A stretch of 64,000 nt of DNA, from the NCBI GenBank assembly GCA_905215055.1, contig CAJMOH010000007.1, forward strand, positions 19,370 to 83,369. The letters are read 5' to 3'. Below the pieces are notes generated by a model. The model was given only the letters and a program-made list of their open reading frames with translations, made no database searches and was not told where the DNA came from. The position numbers and the translations under genes were made by a program. The DNA is from an uncultured bacterium. Lineage in GTDB: Bacteria > Bacillota > Clostridia > Oscillospirales > Acutalibacteraceae. Below, in pieces: positions 29,659 to 37,726 of this stretch (positions are counted from its first letter, which is position 1; every line of letters starts with the position of its first letter).

Positions 29659-30831
29659 TTAGAAGTAACTCACCTTGATGCGTTTGCCCATCTGCTTGAG
29701 ACATTCGCTCAGCTCTTCCACCAGGCGCATCTTGATGTTGAAATTGATGGGCAGGTTGGGGTTCTGGTGGGCGGGGTTGATGGCCCTTCCCACAAAGAAG
29801 TTGATGTCGGTGGCTTCTTCAAACAGCATCCGCGCAATGAGGGAAGCGCCATCCCGCTTATAGCCCCACTGACTGAAAGAGGCATTGTCAGAGAGGAAAT
29901 CCTTGGCGTACTCCAGCACCTTGCTGATGGTGATGACGCCCTCTGTCACCAGGTCCACGCCTTCAATCTTGGCGATGGGCGGGATCTCCGGGTCGAGATA
30001 ATTCAGGTCTGCCACCATGGGCTTGTGCAAAAACTCGGAAGCCAGCGTAGAGGTGGTGCCGCCGCAGACAATATGCTTGCCCTCTTTGGAGAAGAACAGC
30101 GACAGATACTTGTTGGTGTCCTTCCGGTCCGAGGGCGGGCCAATCATCAGGTTTACCTGCTGCCGGTCCCGAACCTTCACCACGCAGACCGTGGTGTCGT
30201 CTCCCGGATGGCCGCCATACAGGTGGTTACACTCCTCCAGCAGAATGGAGGCATAGGTTTTGGCGGTGTAGCTGCTGTCGTACATCATCTCCAAAAAGCT
30301 GATGATGTCCTTGCGCTCCCAGCCAAAGTTGAGGGACTGCCCCACGCCGGCATGGATGGTGCCGTCGCTCATGGTGAACATAAAGTCGTTTTCCTGAAGC
30401 TTGATCCTGGATTTGTAGATCATCTTCCCATCGATCTCCGTGCCGGTTTTGGGAATCTCCACAAACTTGCCGTCCCGGATCAGGATCAACAGCGGGTTAT
30501 CATACTGGATGATTTCCGCCTCTTCGTTTTCAATGATGTGGATGATGGTAAAGGTGGAATAGGCCACGCCCCGCACAGCGCAGACCGGCAGCGTGGAGGC
30601 AATGGTGGACACGCAGTCCTCAAGGCGCATGTTGGCCGCCATCATCGTGGAGATGATTTTTGAGGTCAAGGAAGAGAGAATGTTGGCCTTAACGCCGCTG
30701 CCCATTCCGTCCGCCAGAACAATGACGGTGGAGTTTTCTCCCTGATCGACGATTTCAACCCGGTCGCCGCAGAGCTGCTCTCCCCACTTGTTCAGGCTTA
30801 AATATCCAATGTCGGTGCAAAGGTTATTCAT
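29659..30831 (-). CDS. SpoIIE-like PP2C-type serine phosphatase
   Basis: The 390-residue protein has PPM/SpoIIE metal-binding motifs: VLADGMGSG (about 38-46), FTMSDGTIHAGVG (about 151-163) and HPGDDTTVCVVKV (about 208-220). No membrane segments are present, so only the phosphatase domain resembles SpoIIE. About 170 residues beyond the core are unrecognised. Its start overlaps the end of the sensory hydrogenase gene by eight bases, which suggests coupled output. Equivalent phosphatases sit beside PAS-hydrogenases in other Clostridia. The target phosphoprotein is unknown. Confidence 0.86.
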   Translation of the reverse strand: MNNLCTDIGYLSLNKWGEQLCGDRVEIVDQGENSTVIVLADGMGSGVKANILSSLTSKIISTMMAANMRLEDCVSTIASTLPVCAVRGVAYSTFTIIHIIENEEAEIIQYDNPLLILIRDGKFVEIPKTGTEIDGKMIYKSRIKLQENDFMFTMSDGTIHAGVGQSLNFGWERKDIISFLEMMYDSSYTAKTYASILLEECNHLYGGHPGDDTTVCVVKVRDRQQVNLMIGPPSDRKDTNKYLSLFFSKEGKHIVCGGTTSTLASEFLHKPMVADLNYLDPEIPPIAKIEGVDLVTEGVITISKVLEYAKDFLSDNASFSQWGYKRDGASLIARMLFEEATDINFFVGRAINPAHQNPNLPINFNIKMRLVEELSECLKQMGKRIKVSYF

Positions 30832-32497
30832 CGCGCAAGGAATCCTTCAGATTGGTCAGAGCGATTTTGGTTTCCGCAGTGGTCTCGCCCAGCAAAGAGG
30901 CGATTTCCTGCGCCATTCGCATCTGCTTTTCGATGACCCGGTCTGTCATCTCAATGGTTTGCTGGCTGATCTTTTCCTTGCTCATACGCTCCCGCTCTTC
31001 CTCGGTGACGTCCCGCATGATGCAGATAATGATGTGATAGCTCTTGTCGTAAATCACCGTTTGCTCTACATAGCGCTTGTACTCGGCCAAATAGACCTTT
31101 TCATCCCGCACGCTTTGGCCGGTTGCCATCACATCCAGGAATACCTTGGGATCCAGAATGCGGATGACCTGGTCGCCCAGCACGTCAGAGGCGTGGCGGA
31201 TATTCACAATGTGGCAGGCCGCGGCGTTGATCTGCTGCACCTCCAGGTCCTCGTTGAGAACCATAATGCCGTTGGGAGAGGTGCTGATGATGGTGTCGGA
31301 GAAGCTCTCGGCCTTCTGGGTCAGGAAGGGCAGGCACATGTTGATGTCCGCCTTGCCCTGGTACACGGCGATAGCCTTCTCCCGGCAGGTGTTATAGCCG
31401 CAGGCGCCGCAGTTCAGCTCCTGCTCCGGGCTGTTCTTGCCCATCTTGCGGAGGATTTCCTCAATTTCCCGCTCGCCTGGCATCTGGCGGTGCAGGCCGA
31501 TAAAGCGGTGGTCCTTGATAATATCCTTGCCGTCGGGCTGGTCCACCACAAAGTCCTTCTTGCCCGCATAGCGGTTGACGGCAATTGTATCCGTGACAGG
31601 ACGGCGCTTGCTGCGCTCCATCGCGGGACCGTTGATGCAGCTGCCCGCGCAGATGGACATTTCGATAAAGCACTTCTTCAGGCGGCCCTCCTTAATGTCC
31701 TCAACGGCGGCCAGCACATTTTCAATGCCGTCCACCACCATGTAGGTGTAATCGGGAGAGTCGCAGTTCATGGTGCGGAGAATACCGCCGGTGGTGGGGA
31801 ACAGACGCGCCCGGCTTTCCTCCAGGTGATCCTCCCCCTTCTCAATGGTAACGCCCTCCTGCTTGAGCCAGTCGGAAAGCTCCTCAAAGGTAAGCACGCA
31901 GTCCACAATGCCGGGATAGGCCTCGGCCTCGGCCTTTTTGGAAATGCAAGGCCCGATAAAGACCGTCTTGACGCCGGGATGCTCCTGCTTGATTTTCTGA
32001 CAGTGAGCCTGCATGGGAGACATCACCGTGGCAAGATAGGGCAGCACCTCGGGATAATATTTTTCCACCAGGGTGTTGACGGAATGGCAGCAGGTGGAGA
32101 TGATGACCTCCTGCTTGCCCTCGCGGACAATGTTTTCATACTCGGTCTTGACAATGGAGGCGCCAATGGCAGTCTCCTCCGCGGCGGCAAAGCCCAGCTG
32201 CTTTAAGGCCTTCTCCATGGTGGCAATGGTAGCGCCAGGATAATTGGCCACAAAAGAAGGGGCAACGCTGGCAATGACAGGGCCGCTCTTTAAAAGGTTG
32301 ATGGCGGAGGGTACATCGTTGCGGATCTCCTTGGCGTTTTGGGGACATACCACAAAACACTGGCCGCACAGAATACATTCATCGCTGACAATCTGAGCCT
32401 GGCCCGTGGAATATTTGATGGACTTCACCGGGCAGTGGCGGATACATTTGTAGCAGTTGACACAGTTGGATTTTTTTAACTTCAAATATTCAGCCAT
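30824..32497 (-). CDS. Sensory-type [FeFe] hydrogenase with PAS domain (HydS/HfsB-like)
   Basis: The 557-residue protein has two N-terminal [4Fe-4S] motifs (CVNCYKCIRHCP, 12-23, and CILCGQCFVVCP, 41-52). An H-cluster-like domain has loops STCCHS (134-139), GPCISKK (182-188) and SICAGSCING (281-290). An extra Fe-S motif NCGACGYNTC (362-371) is followed by a PAS domain (about 400-500) and a coiled helix. The altered third loop and the PAS domain mark the putative H2- or redox-sensing group. ATG 32497 follows GGAGAGG. It is coupled to the downstream SpoIIE-like phosphatase, so a sensor-phosphatase pair is the likely role. Confidence 0.88.
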   Translation of the reverse strand: MAEYLKLKKSNCVNCYKCIRHCPVKSIKYSTGQAQIVSDECILCGQCFVVCPQNAKEIRNDVPSAINLLKSGPVIASVAPSFVANYPGATIATMEKALKQLGFAAAEETAIGASIVKTEYENIVREGKQEVIISTCCHSVNTLVEKYYPEVLPYLATVMSPMQAHCQKIKQEHPGVKTVFIGPCISKKAEAEAYPGIVDCVLTFEELSDWLKQEGVTIEKGEDHLEESRARLFPTTGGILRTMNCDSPDYTYMVVDGIENVLAAVEDIKEGRLKKCFIEMSICAGSCINGPAMERSKRRPVTDTIAVNRYAGKKDFVVDQPDGKDIIKDHRFIGLHRQMPGEREIEEILRKMGKNSPEQELNCGACGYNTCREKAIAVYQGKADINMCLPFLTQKAESFSDTIISTSPNGIMVLNEDLEVQQINAAACHIVNIRHASDVLGDQVIRILDPKVFLDVMATGQSVRDEKVYLAEYKRYVEQTVIYDKSYHIIICIMRDVTEEERERMSKEKISQQTIEMTDRVIEKQMRMAQEIASLLGETTAETKIALTNLKDSLRDE

Positions 32498-32540
32498 GTG
32501 GGAACAACCTCTCCGTTGAAAAGTAGGGGCCTGGCACGGC

Positions 32541-32577
32541 AAACTCCATCAATGCCGTTTTGCCATTGATGGAGTTT
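32541..32577 (-). repeat. Perfect 14-bp inverted repeat upstream of the sensory hydrogenase
   Basis: Arms 32541-32554 and 32564-32577 are exact complements with a 9-base loop. The hairpin lies between the [2Fe-2S] gene and the hydrogenase gene. No T-run follows in the transcribed direction. It may be an RNA processing or stability element, or a protein operator. Confidence 0.75.
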
Positions 32578-32594
32578 CCTGCGTGATCGCGTTG

Positions 32595-32837
32595 TTATTG
32601 TACTTTGGGAAGGATTTCCTTTTCGAAGAATTCCTTCGTGGTCTCAGGAGACAGGGAATACAGCTTGTCATCCAGAGTGACGTTGACGCCGTTCACGCAG
32701 TTGCCCATGCAGAAGGTGCCGCCCAGCTCCACCTTGTCCTCCAGGTGGTTTTCTTTTACCAGGTACTGAAGCTCTTCCACAATCTGGCGAGAACCCTTCA
32801 AATGGCAGGAGCTGCCGATGCAAATGGTACATTTCAT
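32595..32837 (-). CDS. Thioredoxin-fold [2Fe-2S] ferredoxin (NuoE/HydC-like)
   Basis: The 80-residue protein has the four-Cys pattern of thioredoxin-like [2Fe-2S] proteins: CIGSSCHLKGS (Cys6 and Cys11) and GTFCMGNCVNGVNV (Cys43 and Cys47). It lacks the helical N-terminal domain of NuoE and so is a short free-standing form. It sits first in the sensory hydrogenase unit and probably delivers or senses electrons there. An AGGAGG site lies 11 bases before the ATG, a slightly long spacing. Confidence 0.87.
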   Translation of the reverse strand: MKCTICIGSSCHLKGSRQIVEELQYLVKENHLEDKVELGGTFCMGNCVNGVNVTLDDKLYSLSPETTKEFFEKEILPKVQ

Positions 32838-32884
32838 AATAATGTCATCCTCCTAAAAAGACGATTCGTTTTTATAAAGAGCAG

Positions 32885-32912
32885 CCGCACCCTGCTCCCC
32901 GGCAGGGTACGG
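32885..32912 (-). other. Stem-loop in the leader of the [2Fe-2S]/hydrogenase unit
   Basis: An 11-bp stem with one G-U pair (CCGTACCCTGC and GCAGGGTGCGG on the minus strand, 6-base loop) sits 48 bases upstream of the ferredoxin start. No T-run follows. It may be an attenuator or processing stem between the adhE unit and the hydrogenase unit. Confidence 0.5.
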
Positions 32913-32975
32913 AAACTCTTTTGCAGCGGAATAAAAGATCGTTAGGCCGTTGAAGCGGACATGGAGACAAATCGA

Positions 32976-33728
32976 TTATTCGTACTCCACCACATTGACC
33001 CAGTGCATGAGGAACTCCCGCTCCTCGGGCTTGCCCTTGACGGACTGGGAGGCAGCCACGATAGGCAGCCACTTCTGCACATACTGCTTGGCGGTATCGG
33101 TCTTTTTGCAGAACAGATCCAGATACTTCTCGGCGGTCTCAATGTCCCCGGCCAGCCAGAACAGCAGGTAGGTGCGGGCGGCATCGGCGCTGGCGTTGCC
33201 CTGGGTCACATGGGCCCAGTCCAGCACGGACCAGCTTTCGCCATCGGGAGAGATCACCACATTGGTGGGGTTGAAGTCGCCGTGGCAAACCTTGTTGTGA
33301 TTGGGCATGGAGGCCAGGCGGGAATCCAGCTCATAGCGGGTGGTGGCGTCCAGACCGGTCTGGGCAATCTTCCGCTTCATCTTTTCCTTCAGCCGGTTGA
33401 GCATGGGGCAGGTCTTGGACTGAACCTCAATCTGGATGTCCACAAACTTCTCCAGGTACTCATCCTTTTTCTCAGGGTTCTCAGCCATCAGCTGGGCAAT
33501 GGTCTTGCCCTCGGCATAGTCGGTGACAATGGCCCACTTGCCGTCAATCTTGGTGACCTCTTCCAGAGCGGGAATGGGCAGGCCGGTCTCTTCCACACGG
33601 GCAATGTTCAGGGCCTCGTTGAGAATGTCGGCCTTGGAGTAGCCCTCGTCAAACACCTTAATGACAAGCGCTCCATCCCGGTAGATGGTCTTGGAATTAC
33701 GAACTGCGATAACCTTTTCCAGTTTCAT
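32976..33728 (-). CDS. Aminoglycoside/choline kinase-like phosphotransferase
   Basis: The 250-residue protein has the APH-fold catalytic loop HGDFNPTNV (about residue 164) and the metal-binding stretch VLDWAHVTQGNASAD. These are the Brenner motif and the DFG-like Asp of small-molecule kinases. It lies 21 bases downstream of adhE with GGAGG, hence cotranscribed. Substrate is unknown; association with fermentation genes does not suggest antibiotic resistance. Confidence 0.75.
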   Translation of the reverse strand: MKLEKVIAVRNSKTIYRDGALVIKVFDEGYSKADILNEALNIARVEETGLPIPALEEVTKIDGKWAIVTDYAEGKTIAQLMAENPEKKDEYLEKFVDIQIEVQSKTCPMLNRLKEKMKRKIAQTGLDATTRYELDSRLASMPNHNKVCHGDFNPTNVVISPDGESWSVLDWAHVTQGNASADAARTYLLFWLAGDIETAEKYLDLFCKKTDTAKQYVQKWLPIVAASQSVKGKPEEREFLMHWVNVVEYE

Positions 33729-33749
33729 AGTGATAACTCCTCCGTTATA

Positions 33750-36356
33750 TTACTTGCCGTAGTAGCACTTCAGGTAGATTTCCTTGATCTCGCTCATCAG
33801 CGGATAGCGGGGGTTGGCGCCGGTGCATTGGTCGTTAAAGGCGTTCTCCACCATCTCGTCCAGAGTATCCAGGAAGTACTGCTCGTCCACGCCGTAATCC
33901 TTAATGGTCTTTTTAATGCCGATCTTCTCCTTCAGGTCTTCCAGAGCCTGGATGAAGTTTTCAAAGACCTCGTCGTCGTTCTTGCCCTGGATGCCGCAGA
34001 AGCGGGCAGCCTCCACATAGCGCTGCTTGGCATGGGGATACTGATACTGGGAGAAGGTGCCCATCTTGGTGGGAACCTCGGCGGCGTTGTAGCGGATGAC
34101 ATCGGTGAGGATGACAGCGTTGGCAACGCCGTGGGGCAGGTGATGGTAAGCGCCCAGCTTGTGAGCCATAGAGTGGTTCACGCCCAGGAAGGCGTTGGCA
34201 AAGGCCATACCAGCCATGCAGGAGGCTTCGGCCATGCGCTCGCGGGCATAGGGATCGTTGGCGCCGTTCTCGTAGGCGGAAGGCAGGTAATCGAACACAG
34301 CCTTCATCGCCTTCAGGGCCAAGCCATCCGTAAAGGGAGTGGCCATAATGGACACATAGGCCTCGATGGCGTGGGTCATAACGTCGATGCCGGAGGCAGA
34401 GGTCAGGCCCTTGGGCTGGGTCATCATGTTGTCGGCATCCACAATGGCCATGTTGGGCAGCAGCTCGTAGTCAGCCAGAGGCCACTTGGTGCCAGTCTTT
34501 TCATCGGTGATGATGGCAAAGGGAGTCACCTCGGAGCCGGTACCGGAGGAGGTGGGGATGGCAACCATCATAGCCTTCTCGCCCATCTTGGGGAACTTGT
34601 AGATACGCTTGCGGATATCCATAAAGTCCATGCTCATGGACTGGAAGTCGGCATCGGGATGCTCGTACATCACCCACATAATCTTGGCAGCGTCCATGGG
34701 AGAACCGCCGCCCAGAGCGATGATCACGTCAGGCTCGAAGTCGCGGATCTGCTTGACGCCTTCCATGGCGCAGCCCAGGGTGGGATCGGGAGCCACATCG
34801 TAGAAGCAGGCGTACTGAATGCCCAGCTCGTCCAGCTTGTCAGTGATGTTCTTGGTAAAGCCGCTCTTGAACAGGAAGGAGTCGGTGACGATGAACGCCT
34901 TCTTGCGGTTGTACTCGGTCTTCAGCTCGTTCAAAGCGACGGGCATGCAGCCCTTCTTGAAATACACCTTCTCAGGCGTGCGGAACCACAGCATGTTCTC
35001 TCTCCTCTCGGCAACGGTCTTGATATTGATCAGGTGCTTGACACCCACGTTCTCGGAAACGGAGTTGCCGCCCCAGGAACCGCAGCCCAAGGTGAGGGAG
35101 GGAGCCAGCTTGAAGTTGTACAGGTCGCCGATACCGCCCTGAGAGGAGGGGGTGTTGACCAGGATGCGGCAGGTCTTCATGGCAGCCTGATGCTTGGCCA
35201 TCTTTTCCTTCTCGGCAACGTTGATGTACAGAGAGGAGGTGTGGCCATAGCCACCGTCGGCGATGAGATGCTCGGCCTTCTCAATGGCCTCGTCAAAGGT
35301 CTTGGCCTTGTACATGGCCAGCACGGGAGACAGCTTCTCGTGGGCAAACTCCTCGGAGATGTCCACGCTCTCCACCTCGCCGATGATGATCTTGGTGCTT
35401 TCAGGCACATCCACGCCAGCCAGAGCAGCGATGGTGTGGGCCTTCTGGCCAACGATCTTGGCGTTCAGAGCGCCGTTGATGATAATGGTCTTGCGGACCT
35501 TCTCCGTCTCTTCCTTGTTGAGAAAATAGCAGCCGCGCTTCTTAAACTCGTCCTTCACGGCCTTGTAAACCTTGTCCAGCACAATGACAGACTGCTCGGA
35601 AGCGCAGATCATGCCGTTGTCAAAGGTCTTGGAATGGATGATGGAGTTGACAGCCAGCACCACATCGGCGGTGTCGTCGATAATGGCGGGAGTGTTGCCG
35701 GCGCCCACGCCCAGAGCGGGAGTGCCGGAGGAGTAGGCAGCCTTCACCATGCCGGGGCCGCCAGTGGCCAGAATGATGTCGGACTCGGCCATCAGAGCGT
35801 GGGTCAGATCCAGGCTGGGAACGTCAATCCAGCCGATCAGTCCCTCGGGAGCGCCAGCCTTGACAGCGGCCTCCAGAACCACCTTGGCAGCGGCAATGGT
35901 GCACTTCTTGGCCCGGGGATGGGGGCTGATGATGATGCCGTTGCGGGTCTTCAGGGAGATCAAGGTCTTGAAGATGGCGGTGGAGGTGGGGTTGGTGGTG
36001 GGGATAACCGCGCCAACAACGCCGATAGGCTCTGCAATCTTCTTGACGCCGTAGGCCTTGTCCTCTTCAATCACGCCGCAGGTCTTGGTATCCTTGTAGG
36101 CGTTGTAGATGTACTCGGCGGCATAGTGGTTTTTGATAACCTTGTCTTCCACGCAGCCCATGCCGGTCTCCTCAACGGCCATCTTCGCCAGCGGGATACG
36201 CTGCAGGTTGGCGGCCATGGCAGCGGCGCGGAAGATCTTGTCCACCTGCTCCTGGGTGTAAGTGGAGTAGATTTTCTGCGCCTCACGGACCCGGGCAAGC
36301 AGCTTCTCAAAAGACTCTGCGCTGTCCACAACTTCGTAAGTCATTTCAGTGTTCAT
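33750..36356 (-). CDS. adhE: Bifunctional acetaldehyde-CoA/alcohol dehydrogenase
   Basis: The 868-residue fusion reduces acetyl-CoA to acetaldehyde and then ethanol. The N-terminal ALDH domain has the NAD-site text GPGMVKAAYSSG and catalytic Cys in GMICASEQS. The C-terminal Fe-dependent ADH domain has GGGSPMDAAK and the metal-ligand His cluster in HSMAHKLGAYHHLPHG. ATG 36356 was preferred to one 12 bases upstream because GGAG lies six bases before it. It is 22 bases downstream of rex, so a Rex-controlled rex-adhE-kinase unit is likely. Confidence 0.96.
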   Translation of the reverse strand: MNTEMTYEVVDSAESFEKLLARVREAQKIYSTYTQEQVDKIFRAAAMAANLQRIPLAKMAVEETGMGCVEDKVIKNHYAAEYIYNAYKDTKTCGVIEEDKAYGVKKIAEPIGVVGAVIPTTNPTSTAIFKTLISLKTRNGIIISPHPRAKKCTIAAAKVVLEAAVKAGAPEGLIGWIDVPSLDLTHALMAESDIILATGGPGMVKAAYSSGTPALGVGAGNTPAIIDDTADVVLAVNSIIHSKTFDNGMICASEQSVIVLDKVYKAVKDEFKKRGCYFLNKEETEKVRKTIIINGALNAKIVGQKAHTIAALAGVDVPESTKIIIGEVESVDISEEFAHEKLSPVLAMYKAKTFDEAIEKAEHLIADGGYGHTSSLYINVAEKEKMAKHQAAMKTCRILVNTPSSQGGIGDLYNFKLAPSLTLGCGSWGGNSVSENVGVKHLINIKTVAERRENMLWFRTPEKVYFKKGCMPVALNELKTEYNRKKAFIVTDSFLFKSGFTKNITDKLDELGIQYACFYDVAPDPTLGCAMEGVKQIRDFEPDVIIALGGGSPMDAAKIMWVMYEHPDADFQSMSMDFMDIRKRIYKFPKMGEKAMMVAIPTSSGTGSEVTPFAIITDEKTGTKWPLADYELLPNMAIVDADNMMTQPKGLTSASGIDVMTHAIEAYVSIMATPFTDGLALKAMKAVFDYLPSAYENGANDPYARERMAEASCMAGMAFANAFLGVNHSMAHKLGAYHHLPHGVANAVILTDVIRYNAAEVPTKMGTFSQYQYPHAKQRYVEAARFCGIQGKNDDEVFENFIQALEDLKEKIGIKKTIKDYGVDEQYFLDTLDEMVENAFNDQCTGANPRYPLMSEIKEIYLKCYYGK

Positions 36357-36378
36357 AAAATGCTCCATCCTTTTTTAT

Positions 36379-37014
36379 TTATTTTGTGCTGAATTGTTCC
36401 TTCAAATGGTTGGACAAGAGTGCGAGGGAAACGGCCATATTTTCATTCTGCACCAGAATCCCCTCCGGCACGTCCAAATGGACGTTCGAAAAGTTCCACA
36501 CAGCCAGAATCCCGCTGTGAATCAGCAGGTTGCACACGGCCTGGGCGTGTTCGCCGGGAACGGTGATAATGCCAATACGCACCTTCATCCGCCGGCAAAG
36601 GTCCTCCAGACGGTCCATTGGGAGAATTTTCTTCCCCCCCACCTCTGTGTTCACGGTAAACGGGTCTGTATCGAACCCGGCCAAGATGTTCAATCCAAAC
36701 TGCACAAAGCCATCGTAAGCCAGCAAAGCCTTGCCCAGCTGTCCGGCACCCACAAGAACCGCGTCCTGGGCGTTGTCATAGCCCAAAAAGCGCTCCAGTT
36801 CTTGGATGAGGTCCTCGCGCACATATCCCACCTTTGGCCTGCCCGAGCTGCTGATGGAGGCAAGATCCTTTCTCACCACCACATGGTTCATGTTCAGCGC
36901 TTCTGCTATTGCCGTTGCCGAGATGTATTTGGAAGCGTCCCGCAATCCCTTTAGATAGCTGAGATAGGTTGGCAGCCTCTGCAGGGTTTGCTTTGAAACG
37001 CCTTGACTCGGCAC
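36379..37014 (-). CDS. rex: Redox-sensing transcriptional repressor Rex
   Basis: The 211-residue protein binds NADH/NAD+ to control fermentation genes. The winged-helix N-terminus contains RLPTYLSYL and NHVVVRKDLASISSSGRPKVGY, the DNA-recognition segment. The Rossmann site is VLVGAGQLGKALL. GTG 37014 is preferred because GAGGTG lies six bases upstream; an in-frame GTG at 37023 overlaps that site. It is directly upstream of adhE, a classic Rex target. Confidence 0.95.
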   Translation of the reverse strand: MPSQGVSKQTLQRLPTYLSYLKGLRDASKYISATAIAEALNMNHVVVRKDLASISSSGRPKVGYVREDLIQELERFLGYDNAQDAVLVGAGQLGKALLAYDGFVQFGLNILAGFDTDPFTVNTEVGGKKILPMDRLEDLCRRMKVRIGIITVPGEHAQAVCNLLIHSGILAVWNFSNVHLDVPEGILVQNENMAVSLALLSNHLKEQFSTK

Positions 37015-37038
37015 ATTCCTCACCTCTTTCCCCTGACT

Positions 37039-37056
37039 TTGACAACATTTTAACAG
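37039..37056 (-). promoter_or_regulatory. Candidate Rex operator over the rex -10 region
   Basis: TTGACAA-CATT-TTAACAG matches the Rex consensus TTGTTAA-N4-TTAACAA at 11 or 12 of 14 defined positions. It covers the -10 hexamer, so binding would repress transcription. Pattern-based. Confidence 0.55.
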
Positions 37057-37075
37057 AATCCCGCGAGAATGTAAA
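37047..37075 (-). promoter_or_regulatory. Promoter of rex-adhE
   Basis: On the minus strand TTTACA and TAAAAT are 17 bases apart. The gap 37015-37321 holds this promoter, the candidate Rex operator, the AT-rich repeat and the terminator of the bio operon. I see no gene in it. Confidence 0.75.
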
Positions 37076-37097
37076 TTGGTAGGAATGATATATCGAT

Positions 37098-37116
37098 ATT
37101 AAATTACCGATTTAAT
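37098..37116. repeat. AT-rich 7-bp inverted repeat upstream of rex
   Basis: ATTAAAT and ATTTAAT with a 5-base spacer (taccg), centred 32 bases upstream of the rex -35. The geometry suits a dimeric activator or repressor, but it could be AT-rich chance. Confidence 0.4.
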
Positions 37117-37264
37117 TTGTACACTTTGCCGCCATTGTAAAACTCACGGGAAAGGATGGTAAAGACTTCTGAAAAGCCGCGGCAAAGCACTTATTTTTTA
37201 AACAGTTTTACAACATGTTACCTTCATTTTAATATACTCGCCCGCCGAAAGCAAGAGAATTTTC

Positions 37265-37311
37265 AAAAAAGAAACAGGTGAATTCCGGTTTTTTCCGGGA
37301 ATCACCTGTTT
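37265..37311 (-). terminator. Intrinsic terminator of birA-bioY-DUF1284
   Basis: A 17-bp stem with one mismatch (AAACAGGTGA arms, 6-base loop) is followed on the minus strand by CTTTTTT. Confidence 0.88.
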
Positions 37312-37321
37312 TTCCATAAAT

Positions 37322-37726
37322 TTAACCAAAACGGTCCTGGCACAGCTGTTGAAAAAGCTCCCAGGAGCAAAGTCCTTCCCGCTGCCAACGGCAGCCGCCG
37401 CACACCAGCTGCCAATGGGGCTCCCTTACACGGCGCAGCCGCTCCCCCGCCTGAGAGGGCAGCAGCTCTTGCCCGGCTTCAAAGCCGCAGACCCGCAAGG
37501 CGGCAGCGTCCCGCCGGAGGACATCCTCTGTTCCCAGAGCGCAGCCCTCTGGACGGCGATGGGGACAGGCGGCGCAAAGGTCATCGCTGCCCTGGCACAG
37601 CGCAAAGGGCTCTCCCTCTTCCAAGGCGGTCAGAACGGCTTGCATCCGGGCTGTAAAGGCCTGGTTGTAACCGCAGCCTTGAAACAGCACGGCGCAGAAC
37701 AGATGATGGCCCCGAAGAGCAATCAT
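37322..37726 (-). CDS. DUF1284 domain protein
   Basis: The 134-residue protein starts MIALRGHHLFCAVLFQGCGY, the DUF1284 opening. It has eleven Cys, including paired sites in CAACPHRRPEGC and CGGCRWQREGLC, suggesting metal or Fe-S binding. The function of DUF1284 is unknown. Its ATG overlaps the bioY stop (ATGA), so it is cotranscribed with a biotin transporter gene. The link to biotin is an inference. Confidence 0.8.
   Translation of the reverse strand: MIALRGHHLFCAVLFQGCGYNQAFTARMQAVLTALEEGEPFALCQGSDDLCAACPHRRPEGCALGTEDVLRRDAAALRVCGFEAGQELLPSQAGERLRRVREPHWQLVCGGCRWQREGLCSWELFQQLCQDRFG

Noticed and set aside
28163..32206. Open frames on the plus strand opposite the hydrogenase cluster
   Set aside because: They are shadows of the minus-strand genes with no homology features.
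32961..36392. Very long open frame on the plus strand opposite adhE and the kinase gene
   Set aside because: It mirrors the codon use of well-identified genes on the other strand and shows no family motifs.
37024..37321. A small gene in the gap between rex and the bio operon
   Set aside because: No frame with start and ribosome site; the gap is filled by promoter, palindrome and terminator.
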